Source: Pseudonocardia autotrophica (GTDB taxonomy: Bacteria; Actinomycetota; Actinomycetes; Mycobacteriales; Pseudonocardiaceae). From it: a stretch of 64,000 bases of DNA. Position numbers and translations under genes: made by a program. The stretch covers positions 1,488,001-1,552,000 of the forward strand of contig NZ_AP018920.1 in assembly GCF_003945385.1 (NCBI RefSeq). Reading direction: 5' to 3'. Of the stretch, positions 43,718 through 50,742 are shown piece after piece. Below the pieces are notes generated by a model. It was not told where the DNA came from, made no database searches, and saw nothing but the letters and a program-made list of their open reading frames with translations. Positions within the stretch are counted from its first letter, which is position 1; every line of letters starts with the position of its first letter.

Positions 43718-44884
43718 TCACAGCAGCTCGACGATCGTGGCGTTCGCCGTTCCGCCGCCCTCGCACATGGTCTGCAGGCCGTACCGGATCCCGCGGTCGC
43801 GCATGTGGTGCACGAGCCGGGTCAGCAGGACCGTGCCGGAGGCACCCAGCGGGTGCCCCACGGCGATCGCCCCGCCCAGCGGGTTGAGCCGCTCGGGTGC
43901 GGCGCCGAACTCGGCCTGCCAGGCCAGCGGCACGGGCGCGAACGCCTCGTTCACCTCGAACGCGCCGATGTCGCCGACGGTGAGCCCGGCCCGGCCCAGC
44001 ACCTTGCGGGTGGCCGGGATCGGCCCGGTGAGCATCCGCAGCGGATCGGCGCCGGACACCGCGCCGGAGTGGTACCGCACGATCGGGGTGAGCCCCAGCT
44101 CCCGGGCCCGCTCCGGGGTGGTGACCAGCACGGCGGACGCGCCGTCGGAGATCTGCGAGCTGTTCCCGGCGTGGATCACGCCGTCCGCCGCGAACGACGG
44201 CGTCAATCCCGCGAGCGTGTCCACGGTGGTGCTGCGGCGCAGGCCCTCGTCGGCGTCGAACCCGGGCGCGCCGGGGACCGTGACCAGCTGCCCGCCGAAC
44301 GCTCCGGAGTCGGTCGCGGCGGCGGCGAGCTCGTGCGAGCGGGCCGCGTACTCGTCGAGCTCGGTGCGCGACAGCTTCCAGTCGCGGGCGATCCGCTCGG
44401 CGCCGACCCCCTGGTTGAAGTCGGCGTTCGGGAACTCGCCGGACGTCAGGTCGGCCCGGTAGCGCTCCCGCACCAGCGGGCCGTACGGACGCCCCAGGTC
44501 GCGTCCGGCGCCGAGCGGCACCCGGGTCATCGACTCGACACCCCCGGCGACGACGACGTCGTACTGCCCGGCGAGCACCATCCCGGCGGCGAAGTCGAAC
44601 GCCGACTGGCTCGACCCGCACGCCCGGTTGATCGTGACGCCGGGCACCGTCTCCGGCCAGCCGGCGGCGAGCAGCGCGTACCGGCCGATCTGTGCGGCCT
44701 GGTCGCCGACCTGGTTCACACAGCCCCACACCACGTCGTCGACGATGCCGGGATCGATCCCGGTCCGCTCGGCGAGCGCGCCGAGCACCGCCGCCGACAG
44801 GTCGACCGGATGCACCTCGGCCAGCGAGCCCTTCCGTTTCCCGATCGGTGTGCGCACGGCCTCGCAGACGACGGCATCGGGCAT
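43718..44884 (-). CDS. Acetyl-CoA C-acyltransferase (thiolase)
   Basis: The 388-residue thiolase has the acyl-accepting Cys89 in TINRACGSSQSAFDFAA, the histidine in LGGAIAVGHPLGASG and the second cysteine in MCEGGGTANATIVE. It either cleaves 3-ketoacyl-CoA in beta-oxidation or condenses acetyl-CoA. Substrate range is not readable from sequence. It stands alone on the minus strand, divergent from the riboswitch-controlled transporter. GGAGG lies a few bases before the ATG. Confidence 0.92.
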   Translation of the reverse strand: MPDAVVCEAVRTPIGKRKGSLAEVHPVDLSAAVLGALAERTGIDPGIVDDVVWGCVNQVGDQAAQIGRYALLAAGWPETVPGVTINRACGSSQSAFDFAAGMVLAGQYDVVVAGGVESMTRVPLGAGRDLGRPYGPLVRERYRADLTSGEFPNADFNQGVGAERIARDWKLSRTELDEYAARSHELAAAATDSGAFGGQLVTVPGAPGFDADEGLRRSTTVDTLAGLTPSFAADGVIHAGNSSQISDGASAVLVTTPERARELGLTPIVRYHSGAVSGADPLRMLTGPIPATRKVLGRAGLTVGDIGAFEVNEAFAPVPLAWQAEFGAAPERLNPLGGAIAVGHPLGASGTVLLTRLVHHMRDRGIRYGLQTMCEGGGTANATIVELL

Positions 44885-45017
44885 GGGGGTCCTCCTCGGT
44901 CACCGGTGACGCGGGTCGTTCGCGACGCTAAGCCATCCGGCCCGGTTCGCGTGAGAGTGCGGTCACAGCGCCGTGGGTCGAGGGAACCGGATCGGTGCGG
45001 TAACGTCCGCCGGGTAC

Positions 45018-45123
45018 GCGAAGGGGAGTAGCTCCCAACGCTGCGCTCGACATACTGGGCACGCCCTCGACGGCGGCCCCGGGCGCGGCGGCCTGACCAC
45101 CACCAGGCGAGCGAGACCTTCGA
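45018..45123 (+). promoter_or_regulatory. yybP-ykoY manganese riboswitch aptamer
   Basis: The leader has the family's conserved pieces in order: AAGGGGAGTAGC at 45021-45032, GACATACTGGGC at 45049-45060, and GGCGAGCGAGACCTT at 45106-45120. CGAAGG (45019-45024) pairs with CCTTCG (45117-45122) to close P1. The aptamer senses Mn2+. A TAACGT box at 45001-45006 would start the transcript at its edge. The downstream gene is a Mn2+ exporter homologue, the classic target. Confidence 0.92.
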
Positions 45124-45179
45124 TCCGGTAGTGCCGGATCGAGGATCCCCATTCCCTCGATCCGGCGCGAGATCGAGGG
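45121..45179 (+). promoter_or_regulatory. Riboswitch expression platform with three mutually exclusive hairpins
   Basis: Hairpin A pairs 45121-45128 with 45134-45141, hairpin B pairs 45136-45144 with 45155-45163, and hairpin C pairs 45154-45162 with 45171-45179. C occludes GAGGG, the ribosome binding site for the ATG at 45186, and B competes with both A and C. This fits translational control: manganese binding would favour B and free the site. The direction of the switch is inference. Confidence 0.7.
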
Positions 45180-45185
45180 ATGGAC

Positions 45186-46487
45186 ATGAACGGTTTCCTG
45201 GTCGCGTTCGCGGTCAGTTTCGGCGTCATCTTCGTCGCCGAGCTCGGCGACAAGTCGCAGCTCATGGCGCTGACATTCGCGACGCGCTTCAACGCGATCC
45301 CGGTGCTCATCGGGATCACCATCGCCACCTCGGTGACGCATCTGGTCTCGGTGGCGGTGGGCGTGGGCCTGGGCGCCTCGCTCCCGACCGGCTGGATCTC
45401 GCTGGTCGCGGCGGTCGCCTTCATCGCCTTCGGCGCGTGGACCCTGCGCGGTGACTCGCTCACCGACGACGAGGAACGCAAGGCCAAGCGGGCCGGCGGG
45501 TCGGCGGTGGTCGCGGCGTCGGTCGCGTTCTTCCTGGCCGAGCTGGGTGACAAGACCATGCTGGCCACCATCACGCTGGCCACCCAGTACAACTGGTTCG
45601 GTGTCTGGCTCGGCTCCACGCTGGGCATGGTCGCCGCGGATGCGATGGCCATCGTGGTCGGCCGCAAGCTCGGCCAGCGATTGCCGGAGCGGGTCATCTC
45701 GATCGGCGCCGCGGTGATGTTCTTCGTCTTCGGCGCCTGGTTGTTCGTCGAGGCGGTCCCCGAGGTCTGGGGGCCCGACGCCTGGTCGACGGTCGGCGCG
45801 CTGATCGACAACCGGGTCGCGGCCTGGTCCGCGGTGCTGCTCGGCGTTCTCGCGGTCGGCGTGACCGGATGGCTCAGGGCCCGTGCGCACCGGGCCCGTG
45901 GCGAGCGGCGGCTCGAGATCGTCCGCACCCCGGGCAGCCCGGCCTGGTGGGCACGGCTGCTGCTGATCGTCGCCGGGCTGCTCGGCTTCGGCGCCCCGTT
46001 GCTGGTCGCGCTCGGTGTGCTGGAGCCGATCGCGGTGCTGGCCAGGCCCGGCGTCGCGGTGGCCGGGGCCGGTCTGGTGCTGTTCGGGTTCGCCGTCGTC
46101 GCGATCGCGACGCTGCAGCTCGGGACGGTCTGGCGGCGGTCGGCACCGGAGGCGGGTTCGGCCGCGGCCGGTGACGCGCAGGCCGCCCGGCGGCCGGTGC
46201 TGGTGACCGGCGGCCTGTACAGCCGGGTGCGCAATCCCGTGCTGACCGGCCTGATCGTGGGCTGCGCCGGGATGCTGCTGGTGTCGCCGACGCTGCTCGG
46301 CGTGCTGGCCGGGGTGCTGATCCTGGTCGCGGTGCAGATCCAGGCCCGCGCGGTGTACGAGCCAGGGCTGGGCAGCGCGCTGGGCGCGGAGTACGACGCC
46401 TACCGCAGCCGCACCGGCCGGTTCCTCCCGCGACTGCGCGGAGTGCCGGGCGCGACCCGCGGATCCGAGAGCAGCCGAACGCACTGA
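45186..46487 (+). CDS. GDT1-type manganese exporter fused to an ICMT-like methyltransferase domain
   Basis: The 433-residue membrane protein begins with a GDT1/UPF0016 domain (about 1-190) holding both family signatures, VAELGDKSQLMALTFATRF and LAELGDKTMLATITLATQY, which form the cation path of Mn2+ exporters. After a linker and 3-4 further membrane segments comes a C-terminal isoprenylcysteine/PEMT methyltransferase-like part: GGLYSRVRNPVLTGLIVGCAGM and AEYDAYRSRTGRFLPRL. ATG 45186 is preferred over 45180 because GAGGG is then 6 bases away. The manganese riboswitch upstream supports the export role. The purpose of the second domain is unknown. Confidence 0.85.
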   Translation: MNGFLVAFAVSFGVIFVAELGDKSQLMALTFATRFNAIPVLIGITIATSVTHLVSVAVGVGLGASLPTGWISLVAAVAFIAFGAWTLRGDSLTDDEERKAKRAGGSAVVAASVAFFLAELGDKTMLATITLATQYNWFGVWLGSTLGMVAADAMAIVVGRKLGQRLPERVISIGAAVMFFVFGAWLFVEAVPEVWGPDAWSTVGALIDNRVAAWSAVLLGVLAVGVTGWLRARAHRARGERRLEIVRTPGSPAWWARLLLIVAGLLGFGAPLLVALGVLEPIAVLARPGVAVAGAGLVLFGFAVVAIATLQLGTVWRRSAPEAGSAAAGDAQAARRPVLVTGGLYSRVRNPVLTGLIVGCAGMLLVSPTLLGVLAGVLILVAVQIQARAVYEPGLGSALGAEYDAYRSRTGRFLPRLRGVPGATRGSESSRTH

Positions 46488-46498
46488 GGGCCCTCCGC

Positions 46499-46550
46499 GG
46501 TTCACCCGGTACGCCGTACGAGAATTTCGGTACGGTGTACCGGGTGAACC
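46499..46550. promoter_or_regulatory. Double palindromic operator upstream of the NmrA-like gene
   Basis: A 21-bp inverted repeat with one mismatch (46499-46519 and 46530-46550) has a 10-bp spacer. Each arm also contains a smaller palindrome, GTAC-N3-GTAC (46509-46519 and 46530-46540), with centres 21 bp apart, that is two helical turns. It ends 13 bp before the ATG of the NmrA-like gene. A TetR- or MarR-type dimer pair is the likely ligand; the hairpin could also end the transporter transcript. Confidence 0.7.
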
Positions 46551-46563
46551 GAAGGGGGCTGCC

Positions 46564-47385
46564 ATGACCATCCTGGTGACCGGTGCGACCGGCAACATCG
46601 GGCGTCTCGTCGTCGATCATCTGCTGGCCCGCGGCGCCGGGCCGGTGCGGGCGCTGACCGTGGATCCGGTGCGGGCCGCGCTGCCCGAGGGGGTGGAGGT
46701 CGTCCGCGGGTCGGTGCGGCGGCCCTCGACGCTCGACGGGGTGTTCGACGGCGTCCGCGCGATGTATCTGGCCCCGGTGGAGGCGACGGCCGCCGAGGTC
46801 GTGGACCGGGCTGCCGCGGCGGGCGTCGAACACGTGGTGGACCTGTCCGGGGAGCCGGAGAGCTGGTGGGGATCGGTCACCGCGGCCGTCGAGGCGGGGG
46901 CCCCGGCCTGGACGCACCTGTGGCCCGCCGACTTCGTGGAGAACGTCGGGATCTGGTACCCGCAGATCCAGCGGACCGGCGTCGTGCGGGAGCCGTGGCC
47001 GGAGCTCGCGAGCACCCCGACCGCGATGACCGACATCGCGGAGGTGGCGGCCGTCGCCCTCACCGAGGACGGTTACGCCGGCCGCGCGCTCTCCCTCACC
47101 GGTCCGGAACCGATCAGCCGGTCGGCGGCGGTCGACGTGCTCGCCGCCGCCACCGGGGTGCCGATCGGGTTCGAGCAGGTGACGGAGGATGAGGCGGTGA
47201 CAGCGCTGGAGTCCTCGGCCGGCCGGGAGACCGCGGAGTTCCTCGTGCACACCATCCTCGGGCTCCTGCGGGAGGTGCAGCCGGCTCCCAGCGGCGTCGT
47301 CGAGGAGGTCACCGGCCGCCCCGGCACGACCGTCGCGGCCTGGGCCGAGGCGCACGCCGACGAGATCCGGGCCGCCATCACCTGA
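46564..47385 (+). CDS. NmrA-like NAD(P)-binding protein
   Basis: The 273-residue protein is an atypical SDR with nucleotide loop TILVTGATGNIGRLVVDHLLARG, AMYLAPVEA and VVDLSGEPESWWGSVTAAVEAG. It lacks the YxxxK catalytic pair, as in NmrA/HSCARG-type sensors and NAD(P)H:quinone reductase-like proteins. AAGGGGG precedes the ATG. The double palindrome directly upstream suggests tight repression by an effector-responsive regulator, but no such regulator is adjacent. Its role is unknown. Confidence 0.8.
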   Translation: MTILVTGATGNIGRLVVDHLLARGAGPVRALTVDPVRAALPEGVEVVRGSVRRPSTLDGVFDGVRAMYLAPVEATAAEVVDRAAAAGVEHVVDLSGEPESWWGSVTAAVEAGAPAWTHLWPADFVENVGIWYPQIQRTGVVREPWPELASTPTAMTDIAEVAAVALTEDGYAGRALSLTGPEPISRSAAVDVLAAATGVPIGFEQVTEDEAVTALESSAGRETAEFLVHTILGLLREVQPAPSGVVEEVTGRPGTTVAAWAEAHADEIRAAIT

Positions 47386-47404
47386 GCACGTATCCGGGCA
47401 GGTG

Positions 47405-47442
47405 CTGTGCAGCGGCGGCACGCGGGGGCCGCCGCTGCACAG
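47405..47442. terminator. Bidirectional terminator
   Basis: A perfect 15-bp inverted repeat (47405-47419 and 47428-47442) with an 8-base loop sits between the ends of the convergent NmrA-like and DszC/SfnB-like genes. Confidence 0.85.
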
Positions 47443-47449
47443 CCGGTGC

Positions 47450-48694
47450 TCACGAGTACCAGGTCGGCTCCGGCAGCTCGTCGCGCAGCAGGTGCGCACC
47501 GACCTCGCGGCGCTTGTACGCCACCGGGTCGTGCAGGGTGTGGGTGCGCACGTTGCGCCAGAACCGGTCGAAGCCCAGCTGTGCGGCCGTGGCACGGGCG
47601 CCGAGGCCCTCGAAGATCCCCGAGGTGATCTCCAGGGCGACCTCGGTGGCCCGGGCCTTCACCGCCGCGACCCGTACCTCGTGCGCGCCACGCTGCTGTG
47701 CGGTGACGTTCCAGGCGTCCCGGTGGATCTCCAGCGCCTCCTGTGCGACGGCGTCGGCGAGTGCCTCCACCGCCCAGAGCTTCGACTGGTAGTCGCCGTA
47801 GAGGTCGAGCTGGTAGGGCTCGTCGACGGCACGCTGCTGCCCGCCGTGCAGCCAGGGCCGGGTGGTGCCGCGGGTGTACTCGGCGCCGGTCTCCAGCGCG
47901 CCGCGGGCGATGCCCAGGTAGAAGCTGACGAACACCAGCTGGATGGTCGGCACGTTGAGCGTGTTGTAGATCCGCGGCTGGAAGGCCCGGTCGACGAAGC
48001 CCGCGGCCGAGGTCCAGGGCACCCGCACGTCGTCGATCGTCACGCTGCCGCTCTCGGTGAGCCGCTGGCCGATGTTGTCCCAGTCGTCGTGGAAGGTGAT
48101 GCCCTCCTGCTCGCTGGGGACGATCGCGAAGACGTGTGTCCCGGGATCGCCGCTGCCGTCGAGGACCCCTTCCAGCACGGTCACGTCGGAGACCTTGCTG
48201 CCGGTGGAGAAGCTCTTGTGTCCGGAGTAGACGATGTCGTCGCCGTCCTCCCGGATCGTCAGGTCCGCGTCGCGGGGGTTGACCGCTCCGCCGAAGAACC
48301 AGCGGTTGCGGGTTGCGTCGGCCTCGACCGCCTCGATCTGATCGGGCGTCCCGACCAGGCGGGCGGCCCAGAACCACAGGAGGTGGTAGCCGAGCAGCTG
48401 GCCGATCGAGCCGTCGCCCGCGGCGACCTCGCGGATCACCCGGTAGGCGGTCGGCCACTCCTGACCACCGCCGCCGTGCTCGACCGGGCCGAGCAGGGTG
48501 ACCAGGCCGGACTCCTTGAGCAGGGCGACCTCGTCGTAGGGGGTGGCGCCGGCCCGGTCGCGGGCGGCGGCGTCGCGCTCCAGGATGCGGCGGACCTCGC
48601 GGGCCCGCTGCAGCCAGCCGGTCTCGTCGGTCGGGGGAGGTGCGGCCGACCAGTCGATCACATCGGATCCGGGGCGGTTTTCGGTCGTGGTCAT
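47450..48694 (-). CDS. DszC/SfnB-like flavin-dependent monooxygenase
   Basis: The 414-residue protein has the acyl-CoA dehydrogenase fold but belongs to the DszC/SfnB branch that oxidises organosulfur compounds with FMNH2 and oxygen: GPVEHGGGGQEWPTAYRVIREVAAGDGSIGQLLGYH, GHKSFSTGSKVSDVTVLEG, and the C-terminal GARATAAQLGFDRFWRNVRTHTLHDPVAYKRREVG. The ATG at 48694 follows GGGAG. It lies on the same strand as sfnG but 2 kb downstream, separated by repeats and an IS. A role in releasing sulfite from sulfones or related compounds under sulfur limitation is inferred. Confidence 0.82.
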   Translation of the reverse strand: MTTTENRPGSDVIDWSAAPPPTDETGWLQRAREVRRILERDAAARDRAGATPYDEVALLKESGLVTLLGPVEHGGGGQEWPTAYRVIREVAAGDGSIGQLLGYHLLWFWAARLVGTPDQIEAVEADATRNRWFFGGAVNPRDADLTIREDGDDIVYSGHKSFSTGSKVSDVTVLEGVLDGSGDPGTHVFAIVPSEQEGITFHDDWDNIGQRLTESGSVTIDDVRVPWTSAAGFVDRAFQPRIYNTLNVPTIQLVFVSFYLGIARGALETGAEYTRGTTRPWLHGGQQRAVDEPYQLDLYGDYQSKLWAVEALADAVAQEALEIHRDAWNVTAQQRGAHEVRVAAVKARATEVALEITSGIFEGLGARATAAQLGFDRFWRNVRTHTLHDPVAYKRREVGAHLLRDELPEPTWYS

Positions 48695-49310
48695 GTGCTT
48701 CTCCCTGTTGTTCGGAAATCGTGGGGGCGCATTCGTGCGCGCAGAATCACCGGTTCGTCGGAGACGTTCCGGCGTGCGTACGGAATGGATACGGAATGGA
48801 TATGGAACGGGGACGGGATTCGGGGTGGCGACGGTCCGGGAGGGTCGGGTGCGGCACCGGCTGTGCCGCGGACCGGGTGGGCCGGGTACGGGTTCTCGCC
48901 GGATCCGGTCCCGCTGTGGGGTCGGCTGCCGAGTAGCGCCCGTTGCCGGAACAGCGCTCTCTGCCGGGGCCGCGTCTGCTGCCGGGGCCGCGTCTGCTGC
49001 CGGGGTCGTGCCTGCTGCCGGGGTCGGCACCCGCGGTTGGGGCACGCCTGCCGGCCGGGCGGTGCCCACTGTCCGAGCCGCCTGTCGCCGAGACCGCGCC
49101 CGCTGGCTGGGGCCTGGCCCGTTACCTGCGCCGGCCCACGCCGGAATCGGTGCCGAGGCCGGCACGGGGATCGGCGCCGGGTTCGGCGGGGATCACCGTG
49201 CCGGTGCAGGTCAGGGCGCCAGTCCAGGTCCCGGTACGGGCAGCACCGGGTCCGCGCCGAGCCAGTGCTGGACCGATGCCGGGGCAGTGTCGGGCCGGTG
49301 TCGAGCCAGT
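48695..49310. other. Non-coding, repeat-rich leader region of the DszC/SfnB-like gene
   Basis: No frame here has family motifs. Tandem 11-bp copies of GGAATGGATAC occur at about 48783-48806. The 18-bp array at 48943-49032 and more degenerate GC-rich repeats fill the rest up to the insertion sequence. Frames open through the repeats give low-complexity peptides and are rejected as genes. The promoter of the DszC/SfnB-like gene may lie here if the original leader was cut off by the insertion. Confidence 0.5.
48943..49032 (-). repeat. 18-bp tandem repeat array
   Basis: Units CTGCCGGGGCCGCGTCTG lie at 48961-48978 and 48979-48996, with variants at 48997-49014 and 49015-49032 and a degenerate one at 48943-48960. 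The array lies in the gap before the DszC/SfnB-like gene. Confidence 0.7.
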
Positions 49311-50249
49311 GAACGCTTTCCAACTTGATCTCAGCGAGCCTGGATCAGGACCATCACGGCCTGGACCAGTGCGGTTGCTCGCTTCGGGCAGCTGCGGATC
49401 TTGCGGAGCACCTGCCACGACTTGAGCTGGGCGTTGGCTCGTTCTCCGGGACCGCGCTGGCGTGCGTGCGCGACGTTGACCTGCTTCTGCGCCTGCGACA
49501 GCGGTCGGTAGCGGCCGGTGTCTGGGTCGAGGCGGCGACGACGCTGTGGGACCCGGATCGCCGGACCGCCGCCTTGGTAGGCGGTGTCGGCGACGACCTG
49601 GATCGCGTGCTCGGACAGGGCGTCGATCAGACCGTGTTCGCGGGCTGCGCCCATGTCGTGGCGGGCACCGGGCAGCGCGGGTGATGCCCACACCAGTCGA
49701 CCGGCCGGGTCGGCGAGGACCTGCACGTTCACGCCGTGGCGCTTGTGTTTCCCGGAGTAGAACGCCCGGTCGTAGCCCGATCCCATGCCGACCCGGTCGA
49801 TCGCCAGCAGCGTGCCGTCGAGGATCACGAACGCCTTACGTCGGGCCACGCCGAGCGCCTCGTCCAGCGATGGTGCCGCCGCGGCGAGGACGTCGACGCC
49901 TTCGCGGACGTAGCGGAACACCGTCGTGGTGCCGATCCCGAAGCCGCAGGCCAGAGCGGTGTAGGTCTCGCCCTTGTTCAGGTACGCGAGCACCAGCAGG
50001 GCCTGTTGCCCGGGCGGGAGTCGGCGCCACCTACTGCCGAGGTTCTTGCGGTGTCGGCGTAGTGCGTCGGAGAGGGTGTGCAGGGCGCGGTTGGACACGG
50101 GCATCGACGAGGGGTAGACAAGCACCCTGAAGCTCCTGGTTGGGACGGGTTGATCTAGGCAATCACCCATCTACCAGGAGCTTCACCTACTTCAGTGACA
50201 CCACGCCGCAGGCCGACCGACCTCATGATCACCAGGTTGGAAAACGTTC
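49311..50249 (-). mobile_element. IS5-family insertion sequence
   Basis: The 939-bp element has imperfect terminal inverted repeats: the left end GAACGCTTTCCAACTTG at 49311 matches the reverse complement of the right end at 50249 (GAACGTTTTCCAACCTG) in 15 of 17 positions. AGT flanks both sides and is the probable 3-bp target duplication. The element sits inside a degenerate repeat: CGAGCCAGT at the left and AGTGCTGGACCGATGCC at the right rejoin into a unit also seen intact nearby. Confidence 0.8.
49331..50104 (-). CDS. IS5-family DDE transposase
   Basis: The 257-residue protein has an N-terminal HTH_Tnp_4-like segment (LPPGQQALLVLAYLNKGETYTALACGFGIGTTTVFRYVREG) and a DDE_Tnp_4 catalytic domain: Asp in FVILDGTLLAIDRV, Asp in VVADTAYQGGG, and Glu in RGPGERANAQLKSWQVL. 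The ATG at 50104 fits the family; earlier in-frame starts up to 50170 lie within the terminal repeat zone. The gene appears complete, so the element may still be active. Confidence 0.9.
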   Translation of the reverse strand: MPVSNRALHTLSDALRRHRKNLGSRWRRLPPGQQALLVLAYLNKGETYTALACGFGIGTTTVFRYVREGVDVLAAAAPSLDEALGVARRKAFVILDGTLLAIDRVGMGSGYDRAFYSGKHKRHGVNVQVLADPAGRLVWASPALPGARHDMGAAREHGLIDALSEHAIQVVADTAYQGGGPAIRVPQRRRRLDPDTGRYRPLSQAQKQVNVAHARQRGPGERANAQLKSWQVLRKIRSCPKRATALVQAVMVLIQAR

Positions 50250-50520
50250 AGTGCTGGACCGATGCCGAGCCAGTGCTGGACCGGTGCCGAGGCGGTGCCG
50301 GACCAGCGCCGGGGCAGCGCCGGATCGGGGCTCGGTGGGCACCCGGGTCAGCGCTGGATCGGCACCGGATCAGGTCCCGGCCGGCACCGACGGCAGCACC
50401 GGGTCAGCACCGGTCCAGCACCGGGGCGACACCGGGGGCGGCACAGGATCAGCACCGGGGCAGCACCGGATCCGGCGCAGGATCGGCTCCGGTTTCAGCG
50501 CGGGGTCAGTGCTGCGGCCG
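50250..50520. repeat. Degenerate short repeats flanking the IS
   Basis: About 270 bp consists of variants of CAGCACCGG and GTGCTGGACCGGTGCC at roughly 10-21 bp spacing, continuing the repeats on the left side of the insertion sequence (about 49230-49310). Without the IS the two halves form one array. No coding frame is supported. Confidence 0.55.
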
Positions 50521-50537
50521 GCGGATCGGCGTGGATG

Positions 50538-50609
50538 TCACCGACAGATCGAGGAGGCCACGCGGGACAGATCGACGTGACGCCGACGGGTGAGTTCGAT
50601 GAACAGCAC
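50538..50609 (-). CDS. Sulfur-responsive leader peptide (23 residues)
   Basis: A GTG-started frame encodes a short peptide with the core LTRRRHVDLSRVASSICR before its stop. Actinobacteria carry such peptides (RRHVDL...C) in front of sulfur assimilation genes. Translation over the Cys/Arg end is thought to gauge cysteine or sulfur status. An in-frame GTG at 50624 could extend it by five residues. It is 134 bp past the end of sfnG and points at the DszC/SfnB-like gene, from which repeats and the IS now separate it. Confidence 0.7.
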   Translation of the reverse strand: MLFIELTRRRHVDLSRVASSICR

Positions 50610-50742
50610 GCCATGAATTCTCACGATAACGCCCTGAAATGTCAACGAGGCGGCCTTCGGAATGGGATGCCGAACACCTGTCCGGTCACCCCGGCGGAAC
50701 CTGCCGAAAACGCGGAAGGGCCGCCCGCGTGCCGGGACCGGA

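Noticed and set aside
43718..44884. The thiolase as a member of a polyhydroxybutyrate cluster with phaB
   Set aside because: It is over 16 kb from phaB, on its own promoter, with no synthase (PhaC) gene in the window.
48695..49323. A gene encoding repeated Arg-Gln-Gln-Thr-Arg-Pro or Ala-Ala-Asp-Ala peptides
   Set aside because: The peptides come from an 18-bp repeat read in any frame; no start signal and no family motif.
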